Assembly (NCBI GenBank): GCA_958296095.1
Contig: OY282434.1
Span: 2,014,001-2,078,000, forward strand
Source: an uncultured Oligoflexales bacterium
GTDB lineage: Bacteria > Bdellovibrionota_B > Oligoflexia > Oligoflexales > JAPPIL01
DNA: 64,000 nucleotides
Direction of reading: 5' to 3'
Position numbers and translations under genes: made by a program. Below the pieces are notes generated by a model. That model ran no database searches. It was not told the DNA's origin and was given only the letters and a program-made list of their open reading frames with translations. This document shows, piece by piece, positions 42,769 through 52,260 of the stretch (position 1 is the first letter of the stretch; the number at the start of each line of letters is the position of its first letter).

Positions 42769-43868
42769 GGCTTTCCTCCCTGCAAACGCAGTGGTGCACC
42801 GTAGTTGTCCACGCCTGGGCGCAGTTCGAGCTGGCGTCCGACATCGTAACCACGGGAGTAGCTATCACGACGATAACGGCGACCGCCAACGCCGACCGTA
42901 TGCACCCGCGGGCAACGTGTCTTGGAGAAGGACACTGCCTGTGCCTGCAGCTGCACTGTCAAGGCATGTGCCTGCTGTGCCGCGGCGGTGTTTTCCCGGC
43001 GGGCCAGCGTCTGGGCAAAGCCTGCCAGCAGTCCTTCACTGAAGGAGCTTTTGCTGCGGCGCGCCGATGCGGGCAACGTAGGACGCGTTTTGTCCCACAA
43101 CATGTTTATTTGATTGAGTAGGAAGTAGTAAACGTACTCGGCAATTTTGACATCGGCGGCACGTCCAAACAGTTCGATGGTGCGATGCGTGGCGTTGCTA
43201 GCCGCGTCGTAGAGCGATGAACAGATGACGTTGACGGCAAAGTTGCTGGTTAGCAAGCTGCAGATGGCCAGCTGTTCTCGGCTGAGGCGTTTCTTATGTC
43301 GGTTGAGTATCTGCATGACGTACTGATCGTCTGTTTCGGGCAAAGACTTGAGGTTGTGGCGGTCGCAAATTTCCCGCACCCGCTGCATGGCAAGCTCGGC
43401 TTCGTGTCTCTCGCTGGAATTGCCGAGGGCGAGAAGCTTCTTGACCTTGCGCAACACAGGGCTATGGCTGCCCTCACCCGCTTCGCTCTCACTCGCAAAG
43501 ACCCGTGCTCCTAGTTCGATCTCGGCTTGCCTTGACCACGTGGCCATTCCCAGTCGGAGGCAGCAGGCTTTGAACAGTTCGCCGTGATGTTCATCGTTAC
43601 GCTGGTGTATCTCGCTGACCATCTGGTGTGCCATCTCATGCTTGAGCACCTCGGTGACGGTATTCCAAGGGTAGTTGGTGATCAAGCGGCGGGCGATGGT
43701 TATCATGCGGGGTTGCGATTGCCACAAGCCCCATGAAGACCGCAACTCGGCGATGCGAATGATCGGTGCGGTCAGCTTTACCCCGAAAAAATGACAGATG
43801 CGTCGATACTCTGCGGTTAGTTCGGTGAGCCAAGCTCTGGCTTGTATGTCGTGCTCGTCTGCGCTCAT
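42765..43868 (-). CDS. SprT-like metallopeptidase with DUF2786 domain
   Basis: 367 residues. The N-terminal ~125 residues are a SprT-like zinc-peptidase domain: HEMAHQ near 82-87 (HExxH) and HHGELFKACCLRLG near 99-112 supply metal ligands. Residues about 135-195 are DUF2786 (VLRKVKKLLALGNSSERHEAE). The C-terminal part is helical and ends in a basic, Arg/Gly/Tyr-rich tail. SprT-like proteins in eukaryotes cut DNA-protein crosslinks; the bacterial role is not settled. It is the first gene of the operon with gmk and rel. Confidence 0.85.
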   Translation of the reverse strand: MSADEHDIQARAWLTELTAEYRRICHFFGVKLTAPIIRIAELRSSWGLWQSQPRMITIARRLITNYPWNTVTEVLKHEMAHQMVSEIHQRNDEHHGELFKACCLRLGMATWSRQAEIELGARVFASESEAGEGSHSPVLRKVKKLLALGNSSERHEAELAMQRVREICDRHNLKSLPETDDQYVMQILNRHKKRLSREQLAICSLLTSNFAVNVICSSLYDAASNATHRTIELFGRAADVKIAEYVYYFLLNQINMLWDKTRPTLPASARRSKSSFSEGLLAGFAQTLARRENTAAAQQAHALTVQLQAQAVSFSKTRCPRVHTVGVGGRRYRRDSYSRGYDVGRQLELRPGVDNYGAPLRLQGGKP

Positions 43869-43965
43869 TGTCGCGGGGTGAAAATTTGTTGTTCAAGTTG
43901 GATGTGCGTGTCTGATAAGATAGTCGCTGAGTGTCTCTTTCAGCAACCACACATGAGCATCGCAC

Positions 43966-45972
43966 ATGCGCTATACCACTATCCACTATGCTCTTTTCTG
44001 CGCTTGGTGGCAACTTTCCTGTGCTGATTTGCCATCGCGGCAGCACCAACCCCTGCCTGCCGTGGTCATCGCGACACCAGAACAGATCGATACGTTGCAG
44101 GTCGTCGCCAACCGCTACATCGTGCTATTCAGGTCGCTGCCTGGTCTGGAGCGGGCGGCCTTCACCGGCTACCACGCCGAGAGCGTCTACTTCTCACCCT
44201 TTCTCAACGAGAAGTATCACTACGATGCAGGCATCAAGGACATCAGGCTCATCAGCGCGGTCGAATTACCCTCTTGGCAGGAAGAGGCAGGCACACCGCT
44301 AGCTATACTCAACTGGCAACAAGCACCGCGTCCACCGACAGGAATTATCACCGAGGTGCAGTTTGCTGACAACGAGTTGGCTGCGGCGCATCTGCAGCAC
44401 TGGCAAGCACGGGGTGATATTTACTTCGCCGAGCCAGTCTATGTCAGTTTGATCAGGGAAGAGATGGAAGCACCAGAGACGGAGAATGAGGTAGAAGCAC
44501 CAGAGACGGAGGGTGAAAATCTCACTGGCTATGACGCACTGCATGCAAGATACAATTCCTACCAAGTGGACGACGGCGGGTATTGGTGGCACAAGGAAAT
44601 CAAGCTCGCCGATGCTCTGTCAAACGTTGCCGAGGCTGCCAGCAACAGCGATGCCAATTACCTCAGCTGGGCTGAGGTCAGCAAAGTCGAGAATCAGACG
44701 ATCATCGCGGTCTTCGACAGCGGCATCGACTACGAACACCCGGCCCTGAAGGAAATGATGTTCAAATTCTCTGATTATGGCACGACGGTCCCCGATCTCG
44801 CCTGCTATGCGGGGAATAATGTTGGTGAAGACCAGCATGGGTGCAATACCACCAACCCAGAGAAGGGCAAGTTGGGCGACGGTCAAGCTCGTCCGTGGGG
44901 AACGAACAAAGGATGGGCTGCCAAGAGAGATGCGAAAGTAGGGGGTGCGTGTCCTGTTGGTGACGCTGAGGGCAACGAGTTTGCGGCCTGTCCACACGGC
45001 ACGCATGTCGCGGGTATTATTGCTGCGGATGGCAATGTTGGCAGGGGGAGCTGCAGTACGGCTGGTGTATGCCCATTCTGCAAGATTATCAACATCAGGG
45101 TGCTGGCAGGAGTTGGAGCAGACGGCCCCGAAGAAAGCACGGTTGGTGGCGTTACGGACACGTCTATTTTGAACGGCCTGAAGTACGTGCACGAGCTGTG
45201 GCTCAAAAAAATCGAAGTGCGGGTCATCAACGCCTCGATTGGCAAGTTCCACCGTTCACGGGCCGTGGCGTTGCTCATCAAAAACCTCAAGAAGATGTCC
45301 AGCACCGACGGCGGGCAAGGGGTGTTGGTTGTCGGTGCGGCGGGCAATGAGGATACCATGGCTCGCACTTATCCCGCGGCCCTCGATGATGTGTTGGCAG
45401 TCTCTGCTACTGGGGCGAATGGGGAGAAGTCAGATTTTTCCAATTTCGGGATGTGGGTAGACATCGCGGCACCGGGAGGCAACACTAACCACAAGATATG
45501 CTCAACTATCCCGGGCAAAAGTTACCGAGGTGAGGCTGGCACTTCCATGGCCACTCCAGTTGTGGCTGGTGTAGCGGGTTTGATGGTTGCCGTGCGCAAG
45601 GAGGAGATGAGTTCAGACGACATCCGAGATCGCCTCCTCTTCAACTCCGATCCCGATAAACTTTACCCCAAGCCCACAGATGGCAAGGACCCTGTGAATA
45701 ACAAGAACGAAACATATTACTACGCCAAACTTGAGCATGTCGAACACCCCGTGCCTTTGCTTGGTTTTGGCTTGGTCGACGCGGAGGCGGCCTTGCGGGG
45801 TGGGTATGTGGAGGCGGCCAAAAAGATGATCGACAACGACCCCATCGATCGCGTTAGTCTGGCTTCCTGCGGCACGATTGCCATCCCTGCGGGTTCTTAT
45901 CCGCTGGCGCTATTGCTACTGTTGCCGCTGTTGTTGGCGTTGAGGTATCGATGTCGCTCTTCCTGCACTTGA
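43966..45972 (+). CDS. Exported subtilisin-like serine protease with C-terminal anchor
   Basis: 668 residues. An N-terminal hydrophobic segment (YALFCAWWQLSC) may be a signal or lipobox. The region to about 230 is a putative propeptide containing a duplicated acidic motif (EAPETE). The S8 domain has the full triad: Asp in VFDSGIDYEHP near 250, His in HGTHVAGIIAADGN near 346 and Ser in GTSMATPVVAG near 527. The C-terminus has a Cys-Gly pair (SCGTIAIPAG), a hydrophobic run (YPLALLLLLPLLLAL) and a basic end (RYRCRSS), the tripartite layout of sorting tails. It is probably surface-anchored. The next gene overlaps it by 22 bases. Confidence 0.88.
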   Translation: MRYTTIHYALFCAWWQLSCADLPSRQHQPLPAVVIATPEQIDTLQVVANRYIVLFRSLPGLERAAFTGYHAESVYFSPFLNEKYHYDAGIKDIRLISAVELPSWQEEAGTPLAILNWQQAPRPPTGIITEVQFADNELAAAHLQHWQARGDIYFAEPVYVSLIREEMEAPETENEVEAPETEGENLTGYDALHARYNSYQVDDGGYWWHKEIKLADALSNVAEAASNSDANYLSWAEVSKVENQTIIAVFDSGIDYEHPALKEMMFKFSDYGTTVPDLACYAGNNVGEDQHGCNTTNPEKGKLGDGQARPWGTNKGWAAKRDAKVGGACPVGDAEGNEFAACPHGTHVAGIIAADGNVGRGSCSTAGVCPFCKIINIRVLAGVGADGPEESTVGGVTDTSILNGLKYVHELWLKKIEVRVINASIGKFHRSRAVALLIKNLKKMSSTDGGQGVLVVGAAGNEDTMARTYPAALDDVLAVSATGANGEKSDFSNFGMWVDIAAPGGNTNHKICSTIPGKSYRGEAGTSMATPVVAGVAGLMVAVRKEEMSSDDIRDRLLFNSDPDKLYPKPTDGKDPVNNKNETYYYAKLEHVEHPVPLLGFGLVDAEAALRGGYVEAAKKMIDNDPIDRVSLASCGTIAIPAGSYPLALLLLLPLLLALRYRCRSSCT

Positions 45973-46364
45973 GTTCAGCGGTTGTTTTTTTTGCGCTCTT
46001 GCATCTATTACGACGTATACTCACTGAGCGCGATTTCCTCCGCACCCTGATCAATGCCCAGCGCTCTGGACACAAGCTCTGCATCGCTCCACTTGTATTT
46101 GTGCGCCGCTTTGCGGGTCTGTTTGCAATCGACCTGCAGATACAGAAGCCCGTGCAACTGCCGCCTGCAATGGTCAATGCACAGTTTTTTTTAGACTTTT
46201 ATCGGCAATACGGGATACAATCGATGCTAGTCTGTATCGACAGGGATGGTGGTTACGTGTTGAGCATAAGGACAGTAGCCAGGCCACGCGAGGTGCCTGA
46301 GTTAAGTTTTCCCGCAGGTGTTTTTGGCAAGATGCTTGCGGTTGAGGTGAGTGGCTATAACTAA
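45951..46364 (+). CDS. Membrane-anchored protein of unknown function
   Basis: 137 residues. The N-terminus is a single hydrophobic helix (LHLSSAVVFFALLHLL) followed by a basic stretch (RRILTERDFLR), so the bulk is probably cytoplasmic. The remainder has alternating hydrophobic strands (APLVFVRRFAGLFAIDLQIQ, SMLVCIDRDGGYVLSI). No family recognised. It overlaps the end of the subtilase gene by 22 bases and is presumably cotranscribed. Confidence 0.6.
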   Translation: MSLFLHLSSAVVFFALLHLLRRILTERDFLRTLINAQRSGHKLCIAPLVFVRRFAGLFAIDLQIQKPVQLPPAMVNAQFFLDFYRQYGIQSMLVCIDRDGGYVLSIRTVARPREVPELSFPAGVFGKMLAVEVSGYN

Positions 46365-46443
46365 GCTCTACACAAAGAAACCGTAAGCAGACGAGATGTG
46401 GCACGGGTCTCGTCGTTGATCGTGCGTGTGCAGGTGATGGTAT

Positions 46444-47481
46444 ATGTATTATACGATGCCAGGTTTTCGTTTCAGGTTGAATTATCCCCTCGTGCCGCGT
46501 TTAGCGCTGATTATGATGTTGGTTTCCTGCGCGACGTTGATGCGTTCGGACGATGGTTTGCCCCAGAGTTATGAGGGGCTAAGCGTTGCCGAGTTGGTGG
46601 ATTTGGTGCGTCAGCACGGCGGCAGAGCCTTGCGGCCCGTGTATCGGCAATTACAGCGAGACCAGGCTTTGGCGACGGCAGGGCGGTATATTGCCACTGC
46701 TGTACCGAGCGCTTTGCAAGGTGATGACATCTTGGCGCTAGTGGCGATGTTGCACCTCTACCAGTTGACGGCTGATCCTGATGCGGCGCGTATTTTTACG
46801 CTGCTGACTGCTCCTGAACAACGGCATGCGGTGTTGGTGCAGGTCGGCTGGCAGATTGCCACGTTGATGCCATCGCCGCGTATGGCTGCAGTTATCACCA
46901 GGTCTTTGGAGCTGGCTTTGCGGCAGGGGCGTGAGCAGGCGCTGTTTTTTCCGCAAGCCGCGGCTGCCATTGCTGCCAATCGGGTGGCCGAGGGCTACAC
47001 ATTCGTGCGGCAGGGTTTACAACGCACACACGACGAGGCCTTCGCCCGTGCCCTGCTCAAGCTCAATCCCCAGCGCGCCAGCGAGGATTTTCTCGTCTAT
47101 CTAGCGAATGTGCCGCTCGATGCGCTGCGCCAAAGACTACCGATAGCGGGCAACATTCCGCTGCGCCTGATGATGTTGCAGCACTTGCGCACCTATCCCG
47201 TGACCACGCAGCATCGCAAGCTAGAAGCACTGTTCAACTATGTTGTGTCCCGCAATCCTGCGTTGTCGGAGGCGGCACAGCAGGCGTTAGCGGTCTTCTA
47301 CGACAAGCATAGCGAGCAGTTAGCGCAGTTATTGGCACGTATGCCGTATTGGGTGCAGTTTGCCTGTGTGGAGAAGCTCGCTCGGCGTTTAAATCCGTCG
47401 TCGCGGCGTTTCTTGGTGATTTTGCGCCAAAAAACTTCTGGGGTTGACGTTGTAGATGAAATTAATCAGCTAATACGCTAG
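46444..47481 (+). CDS. Lipoprotein or exported helical-repeat protein
   Basis: 345 residues. AGGTG lies seven bases before the ATG. The N-terminus ends in a lipobox-like LIMMLVSC near residue 30. The rest is almost entirely helical with Ala/Leu-rich pairs (DILALVAMLHLYQLTADP, RIFTLLTAPEQRHAVLVQVG), similar to HEAT or Sel1-type solenoids, suggesting a protein-binding role. No family recognised. It lies 35 bases before the clpS start and may be cotranscribed with clpS-clpA. Confidence 0.65.
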   Translation: MYYTMPGFRFRLNYPLVPRLALIMMLVSCATLMRSDDGLPQSYEGLSVAELVDLVRQHGGRALRPVYRQLQRDQALATAGRYIATAVPSALQGDDILALVAMLHLYQLTADPDAARIFTLLTAPEQRHAVLVQVGWQIATLMPSPRMAAVITRSLELALRQGREQALFFPQAAAAIAANRVAEGYTFVRQGLQRTHDEAFARALLKLNPQRASEDFLVYLANVPLDALRQRLPIAGNIPLRLMMLQHLRTYPVTTQHRKLEALFNYVVSRNPALSEAAQQALAVFYDKHSEQLAQLLARMPYWVQFACVEKLARRLNPSSRRFLVILRQKTSGVDVVDEINQLIR

Positions 47482-47516
47482 AATTTACTCGCTAGATAGC
47501 GGTGCGGAGGAGAGCG

Positions 47517-47882
47517 GTGAGCATTGACAAGTTGATCGATATTGAGGGTGGGCTTGTCCTTGAGCAAGGGGTGCAGGAGTCGCTCGACGTTGAGAGGGAG
47601 GAAGAATTACAGACAGCCGAGCCGCCGCTTTATCAGGTGTTGTTGCACAACGACGACTATACCCCGATGGATTTTGTCGTCGAGGTGTTGGAGATTTTTT
47701 TCGATCAGGAACGCAGCCAAGCGACAGAGGTGATGATGACCATTCACCGTTCGGGTGTGGGGCTAGGCGGCGTGTATCCGTTTGAAATTGCGGAGACGAA
47801 GATGGCAGAGGTCAGCGAGTATGCCGAACAGCACGAGCATCCGCTGCGCTGCTCGATGGTAGTGGCAGATGATCAGCTCTGA
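47517..47882 (+). CDS. clpS: ClpS adaptor protein
   Basis: 121 residues from the GTG at 47517, which has CGGAGG at a suitable distance; an in-frame GTG at 47502 lies before that site and is unlikely. ClpS delivers N-degron substrates to ClpA. The core from about 38 has YQVLLHNDDYTPMDFVVEVL, then MMTIHRSGVGLGGVYPFEIAETK, matching the family motifs for substrate and ClpA binding. The unstructured N-terminal arm of ~35 acidic residues is longer than usual. It overlaps clpA by 14 bases. Confidence 0.95.
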   Translation: MSIDKLIDIEGGLVLEQGVQESLDVEREEELQTAEPPLYQVLLHNDDYTPMDFVVEVLEIFFDQERSQATEVMMTIHRSGVGLGGVYPFEIAETKMAEVSEYAEQHEHPLRCSMVVADDQL

Positions 47883-50103
47883 AGCCGAACTGATTATCAA
47901 CAACGCGATCGAGCAAGCGACAAAGGCAGGACATCAGTTTGTCACCGTCGAGCACCTGTTGTTGGTGATGATCACCGACAACGGCATCAAGAAAATCATC
48001 TCGGCTTGTGGTGGCTCTACCGCAGACATGAAGAGCAGTTTAGAGGAATTTCTCATCCGGCACTTGTCTAATGCTAAGCGGGTTGATGACCAGGCTGCAC
48101 GTCTAACGGTCGCGTTTCGGCGTGTTATTCAGCGTGCTGCAGGGCACACGCAGCGGGCCGGACTCAAGCAGTTGCAAACCGAGGCGATTTTGGTGGCGAT
48201 GATGGCAGAGACCTCTTCGCATGCTGTGCACGTCCTGCATTGCAACAACATCAGGCGTTACGATGTCGTCAGCTATATCGCACAAGGCAAAAAGGGACGG
48301 GAAGAACAGTGGGCAACAGGGCGCACTGCCGCGACTCATTCTGCGGCCGCGGTATCTTCTCGTAGCCCGCTAGCACTGTTCACTACCGACTTATGCAAGG
48401 CAGCTCGCCGCGGGCGTTTTGACCCGTTGATTGGGCGAGAAAAAGAACTGCGGCGCACCATGCAGGTGCTGTGTCGTCGGCACAAGAACAACCCGCTTTA
48501 CGTCGGCGACGCGGGAGTAGGCAAGACTGCGGTAGCCGAGGGGTTGGCGCATTTGATCGTCACCCAAAAAGTGCCGTCGCGGCTAAGCAAGGCAAGTCTT
48601 TACTCGCTCGATATGGGTTTGGTGCTGGCTGGGTCGCGTTATCGGGGGGACTTTGAGGAGCGTTTCACAGGGGTGCTGAAGGAACTGGAACAACAACCGA
48701 GTCCGATTCTGTTCATCGATGAGTTGCATACAATCATTGGCGCGGGGGCCGCGGGCAACAGTCCACTCGATGCCTCACACATTTTGAAACCACTGCTGAC
48801 GGCACCTGGTCTGCGTATTATTGGGGCGACCACTTACAGCGAGTATCGCCAACATATTGAAAACGAACCAGCTTTTGCGCGGCGTTTCCAAAAAGTAGAA
48901 ATCGGCGAGCCTTCGACCGCGGAAGTGCTGCAGATTTTGCAGGGGTTGAAGGAACATTACGAGGAATACCACCAAGTGCACTACACTAGAGGCGCGTTGC
49001 AGGCGGCGGTTGATCTCTCGTCTCGTTACATGCAGGACCGGCACTTGCCTGACAAGGCGATCGACGTTATCGACGAGGTAGGCGCCGCGGTAGCACTCGA
49101 CAGACGCGGGCCGCGGGTGCGGGTGCTGGAAAAACACGTCCAGAAGACGGTCGCTGCCATCTCTAAAATTCCCGTTGAGAACGTCACCGTGCGAGATCAT
49201 GCGACGTTGGCTGACCTCGACACTCGCCTGAGGCAGCAGATTTTTGGACAAGATCAGGCGGTCGAGGCGGTCTGTGAGACGGTGATGTTGTCACGTTCGG
49301 GGATTGAGGATCGCGAGCGTCCCGTCGGGTGTTTTTTGTTTTCGGGGGCGACGGGGGTAGGCAAGACCGAGTTGGCACGGCAGCTGAGCAAGCTACTCGG
49401 CATCGAGTTTCTCCGTTTTGACATGAGTGAGTATATGGAGAAGCACATGGTGTCGCGCCTGATCGGTGCACCGCCAGGCTATGTCGGTTTTGAGCAGGGA
49501 GGACAATTGACCGATGCCGTCAACCGCTCGCCGCACGCGGTGTTGCTGCTCGACGAGATTGAGAAGGCGCACATCGACTTGCACAGCGTGCTGTTGCAGG
49601 TGATGGATTATGGCATGTTGACCGACAGCAGTGGGCGCAAGGCGGATTTTCGCAATGTTATTTTGATTATGACCACCAATGTGCATGCGGCAGAGGTGAT
49701 GGGCGACACGATTGGTTTCGGACGTGCAGGGGGTGACGACAAAAACGCCGAAGCGGTCAAAGGGCACTTCACGCCTGAATTTCGCAACCGTCTCGACAGC
49801 GTTGTCTTTTTCAATCCACTGGGGGAGGCGATGGTGGCCAAAATCGTCGCTAAGTTTTTGCTGGAGCTAGCCGAGCGTTTGCAGGCGCGCAACTTAGCTC
49901 TGCAAGTCACCGCCGCAGCCAAGCAGCATCTCGGCAAGATCGGCTACAGCCGCACTCAGGGAGCGCGACCCCTCTATCGTGCCGTGCAGGATCACATCAA
50001 AAAACCGCTGGCGAAAGAGCTCCTGTTCAAAAAAAATATCCAGCGCAGCCGTCGCGTCATCGTCGACTTGGTGGATGACCACTTTACTTTCGATTTTCAG
50101 TGA
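47869..50103 (+). CDS. clpA: ClpA ATPase subunit of the ClpAP protease
   Basis: 744 residues. The Clp N-domain (about 1-145) is followed by two AAA modules: Walker A GDAGVGKTAVAEG near 205 with Walker B ILFIDELHTIIG, and Walker A GATGVGKTELA near 485 with Walker B LLLDEIEKAH. The C-terminal region contains the small D2 domain (SRTQGARPLYRAVQDHI). ClpA unfolds substrates for ClpP; clpP is not in this window. It overlaps clpS, giving coupled adaptor and unfoldase synthesis. Confidence 0.96.
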   Translation: MISSEAELIINNAIEQATKAGHQFVTVEHLLLVMITDNGIKKIISACGGSTADMKSSLEEFLIRHLSNAKRVDDQAARLTVAFRRVIQRAAGHTQRAGLKQLQTEAILVAMMAETSSHAVHVLHCNNIRRYDVVSYIAQGKKGREEQWATGRTAATHSAAAVSSRSPLALFTTDLCKAARRGRFDPLIGREKELRRTMQVLCRRHKNNPLYVGDAGVGKTAVAEGLAHLIVTQKVPSRLSKASLYSLDMGLVLAGSRYRGDFEERFTGVLKELEQQPSPILFIDELHTIIGAGAAGNSPLDASHILKPLLTAPGLRIIGATTYSEYRQHIENEPAFARRFQKVEIGEPSTAEVLQILQGLKEHYEEYHQVHYTRGALQAAVDLSSRYMQDRHLPDKAIDVIDEVGAAVALDRRGPRVRVLEKHVQKTVAAISKIPVENVTVRDHATLADLDTRLRQQIFGQDQAVEAVCETVMLSRSGIEDRERPVGCFLFSGATGVGKTELARQLSKLLGIEFLRFDMSEYMEKHMVSRLIGAPPGYVGFEQGGQLTDAVNRSPHAVLLLDEIEKAHIDLHSVLLQVMDYGMLTDSSGRKADFRNVILIMTTNVHAAEVMGDTIGFGRAGGDDKNAEAVKGHFTPEFRNRLDSVVFFNPLGEAMVAKIVAKFLLELAERLQARNLALQVTAAAKQHLGKIGYSRTQGARPLYRAVQDHIKKPLAKELLFKKNIQRSRRVIVDLVDDHFTFDFQ

Positions 50104-50278
50104 GAGCCTCAACCCCTCTCCCGCGCTGAACGCGCTAGGGTGGCATCGCCTGATCTCAGCTTGACCCGTGAGAGGATAGATGGCGGTGGTATCGGCGAGT
50201 TACTGCTAGCCCAACAACTCGGCCCCCGCAAGGCCTAGCACTATTGGCTGCCCTGCGGGTGGTAGCTGGACTCAGGTG

Positions 50279-51460
50279 TTATGGCTGCAAAATCTCGCTG
50301 CTGCCAGCCTTGGCAGTAGTGCCTCTTAGTTGAGCGATGAGCTTGTCGACCACGTAACCCTTAAGCTTGAAGGCGATGCGGCGTTCGGCATACATCGTCA
50401 CATAATCAGTTCCCCACAGCCGCGTGCGCTCTGCATGTTTCGAGAACAGCGGCAGTTGCTCAACTTCCTCCAAATAATCGGTATACAGTGCTTCAAGCTC
50501 AGCGACATACTCGGGGCCGACGGCAGCCGACAGTAAGTCGTGTGCTTTGACGCTATCACGGGTGATGCTGCTCAGCTTGCCGCCGTATAGTTGACCATCG
50601 ATGCCTTTCCAAAGCAGATATTCCTCGACTTTACTTGCCACCCCGTGACTACGAGAAAGAGCCTGCTCCGCACGTAAAAATTCCTGTGTCAAACGCCCTA
50701 GATCATAGTAGAAATCAGCCGACGCATCCTTCGTCTCATAAATTACAGACGCATGCTGACCCCTTATGGACACCTTACGCGGCGGCAAATCCAACCGTGG
50801 CAGCTCTTCCCAGGCAACTGGATCTACCCCTAGCAGGGCGAGAATACGGTCAACCGCGCGCCGCTTGAGCTGAACAGCACCCTTGTCGTGCAGCATGAAA
50901 GCATAATGCGGTCGGCGATCGACAAACTTGTTGAAGTCAACACGATAGGCTGCCTTTTTTTCCAGCGTCTTCAAGTGCTGTTGATGCCAGCGATGCAAAT
51001 TCTCCAGGGCCGCGATGAAATCTTGTCCCGCAATCGCCTCAAGCAACGGCTGCGGATCTTGGGCGCGCAAATCAACCTCTGTGCCATCCGCTAACAGGAT
51101 CACATCACCAAACGTAGGCTGTGAGGAAGTGAGCACGTCACTATCAGGGCCTACACGCGCTGCTGCTCGGTCCAAGACGGACGAAGAGTACTGCGGATTA
51201 GCGAACATCAGGTAGTGCCTTGCTGTCTGTGCCAAGAGATGCCGCAGCTTCTCATCGACGCGGTGGCTCGCGTGAAGCACGAGCTCTGCTTCAGCCAAAT
51301 TCTGTGCCGACATGCCTATCTCGCGGTAAAACTGCGCCGACACCGCCCGTGACTTGTTCAAAATCTGCGCCACCCCCTGGGCAGCTCGTGCATAGAGGCG
51401 ATCCGTGCTCAAACCCACCGACAAGGATGCCACCAGCATTGCCGAACTAAATAATTTCAT
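50279..51460 (-). CDS. Exported helical protein of unknown function
   Basis: 393 residues from the ATG at 51460 (the frame is open to 51490), giving a signal peptide (KLFSSAMLVASLSVGLST). The mature protein is mainly helical with many charged residues, Tyr and His (QTARHYLMFANPQYSSSV, FVDRRPHYAFMLHDKG), and has no Cys. A segment DLPPRKVSIRGQHASVIYET near 240 may be beta. No family recognised. It is convergent with clpA; the 170 bases between them hold nothing I can name. Confidence 0.7.
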   Translation of the reverse strand: MKLFSSAMLVASLSVGLSTDRLYARAAQGVAQILNKSRAVSAQFYREIGMSAQNLAEAELVLHASHRVDEKLRHLLAQTARHYLMFANPQYSSSVLDRAAARVGPDSDVLTSSQPTFGDVILLADGTEVDLRAQDPQPLLEAIAGQDFIAALENLHRWHQQHLKTLEKKAAYRVDFNKFVDRRPHYAFMLHDKGAVQLKRRAVDRILALLGVDPVAWEELPRLDLPPRKVSIRGQHASVIYETKDASADFYYDLGRLTQEFLRAEQALSRSHGVASKVEEYLLWKGIDGQLYGGKLSSITRDSVKAHDLLSAAVGPEYVAELEALYTDYLEEVEQLPLFSKHAERTRLWGTDYVTMYAERRIAFKLKGYVVDKLIAQLRGTTAKAGSSEILQP

Positions 51461-51621
51461 TGTAAAACTCCAAAAAAAATTAAAAGACATGGCACACTAT
51501 ATTTAAAAAATAACGCATGCAAGTTTTTTCATTGCTAGCGGGTGAAGCTGGCGGACGGGGAAAGCGGTTGAAGGCAAGTGAGGGGCTGCTGTATACTAGT
51601 TGCCACGGGGTGCAGAGCCAC

Positions 51622-52254
51622 ATGGCGGTCGATGTAGTTGAAAAGATTGCGCATTTACGAGCGAGGCTTGGCACGCTGGTGTTGCATCTGCGAGACAAAA
51701 CGCTGGCCGCGGGGCTGGCCTTTCTCGATTTTGACGACCAGGCTGCACAGCAGATAGTCAGCTCGCACACGCAGATTGAGAGTGAGATCGCCGCCTTTCA
51801 GGAGGAGTGCTGTGTGGCCATTGCTCGCTACCAGCCAGTGGCACGTGACCTGCACGACATCATGCTGCTGTATCGCATCAGTTATGACTTCAACCGCATG
51901 GCGGGGTTGTCGTTGAGTGTTGCCCGCAAGACGTTGAAGGTGGTGCGAGAGGCGGGCGAGCCGCTCGATCGCGAGACGATGACGGCCCAGATCGAGCAGG
52001 TGGGAGCAATGCTCGACGATTGCTGTAAGCTGGTCACTAACCCCCAGCAGGCCCTGACCCACAAGATCAAGCAGGCCAATGCTGAGGTTACCTCCATCAA
52101 ACGCCAGATGAAGGAGGCGACTGATCGTGCCATCGCGGCTCATCCTGAGGATACGGGGGTAATGTTTTATCTGTTTGCGGTGTCAAGACACTATGATCGT
52201 ATTGCCGATCTGACTTCTTCCGTCTGTGAAGAAATCATGGCACTGAAGGACTGA
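51622..52254 (+). CDS. PhoU-like protein
   Basis: 210 residues from the ATG at 51622; an earlier in-frame ATG at 51517 would add an unlikely 35 residues. The two three-helix repeats of PhoU are seen: VARDLHDIMLLYRISYDFNR near 74-93 and MFYLFAVSRHYDRIADLTSS near 181-200, each with the E/D-x-x-D-type metal-binding register. PhoU represses the Pho regulon through PstSCAB and PhoR; none of these is nearby. Here it precedes plsC by six bases, suggesting shared expression. Confidence 0.75.
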   Translation: MAVDVVEKIAHLRARLGTLVLHLRDKTLAAGLAFLDFDDQAAQQIVSSHTQIESEIAAFQEECCVAIARYQPVARDLHDIMLLYRISYDFNRMAGLSLSVARKTLKVVREAGEPLDRETMTAQIEQVGAMLDDCCKLVTNPQQALTHKIKQANAEVTSIKRQMKEATDRAIAAHPEDTGVMFYLFAVSRHYDRIADLTSSVCEEIMALKD

Positions 52255-52260
52255 GAGCCG

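Noticed and set aside
50104..50278. Possible tRNA or small RNA between clpA and the next gene
   Set aside because: No cloverleaf or clear hairpin-plus-T-run could be drawn.
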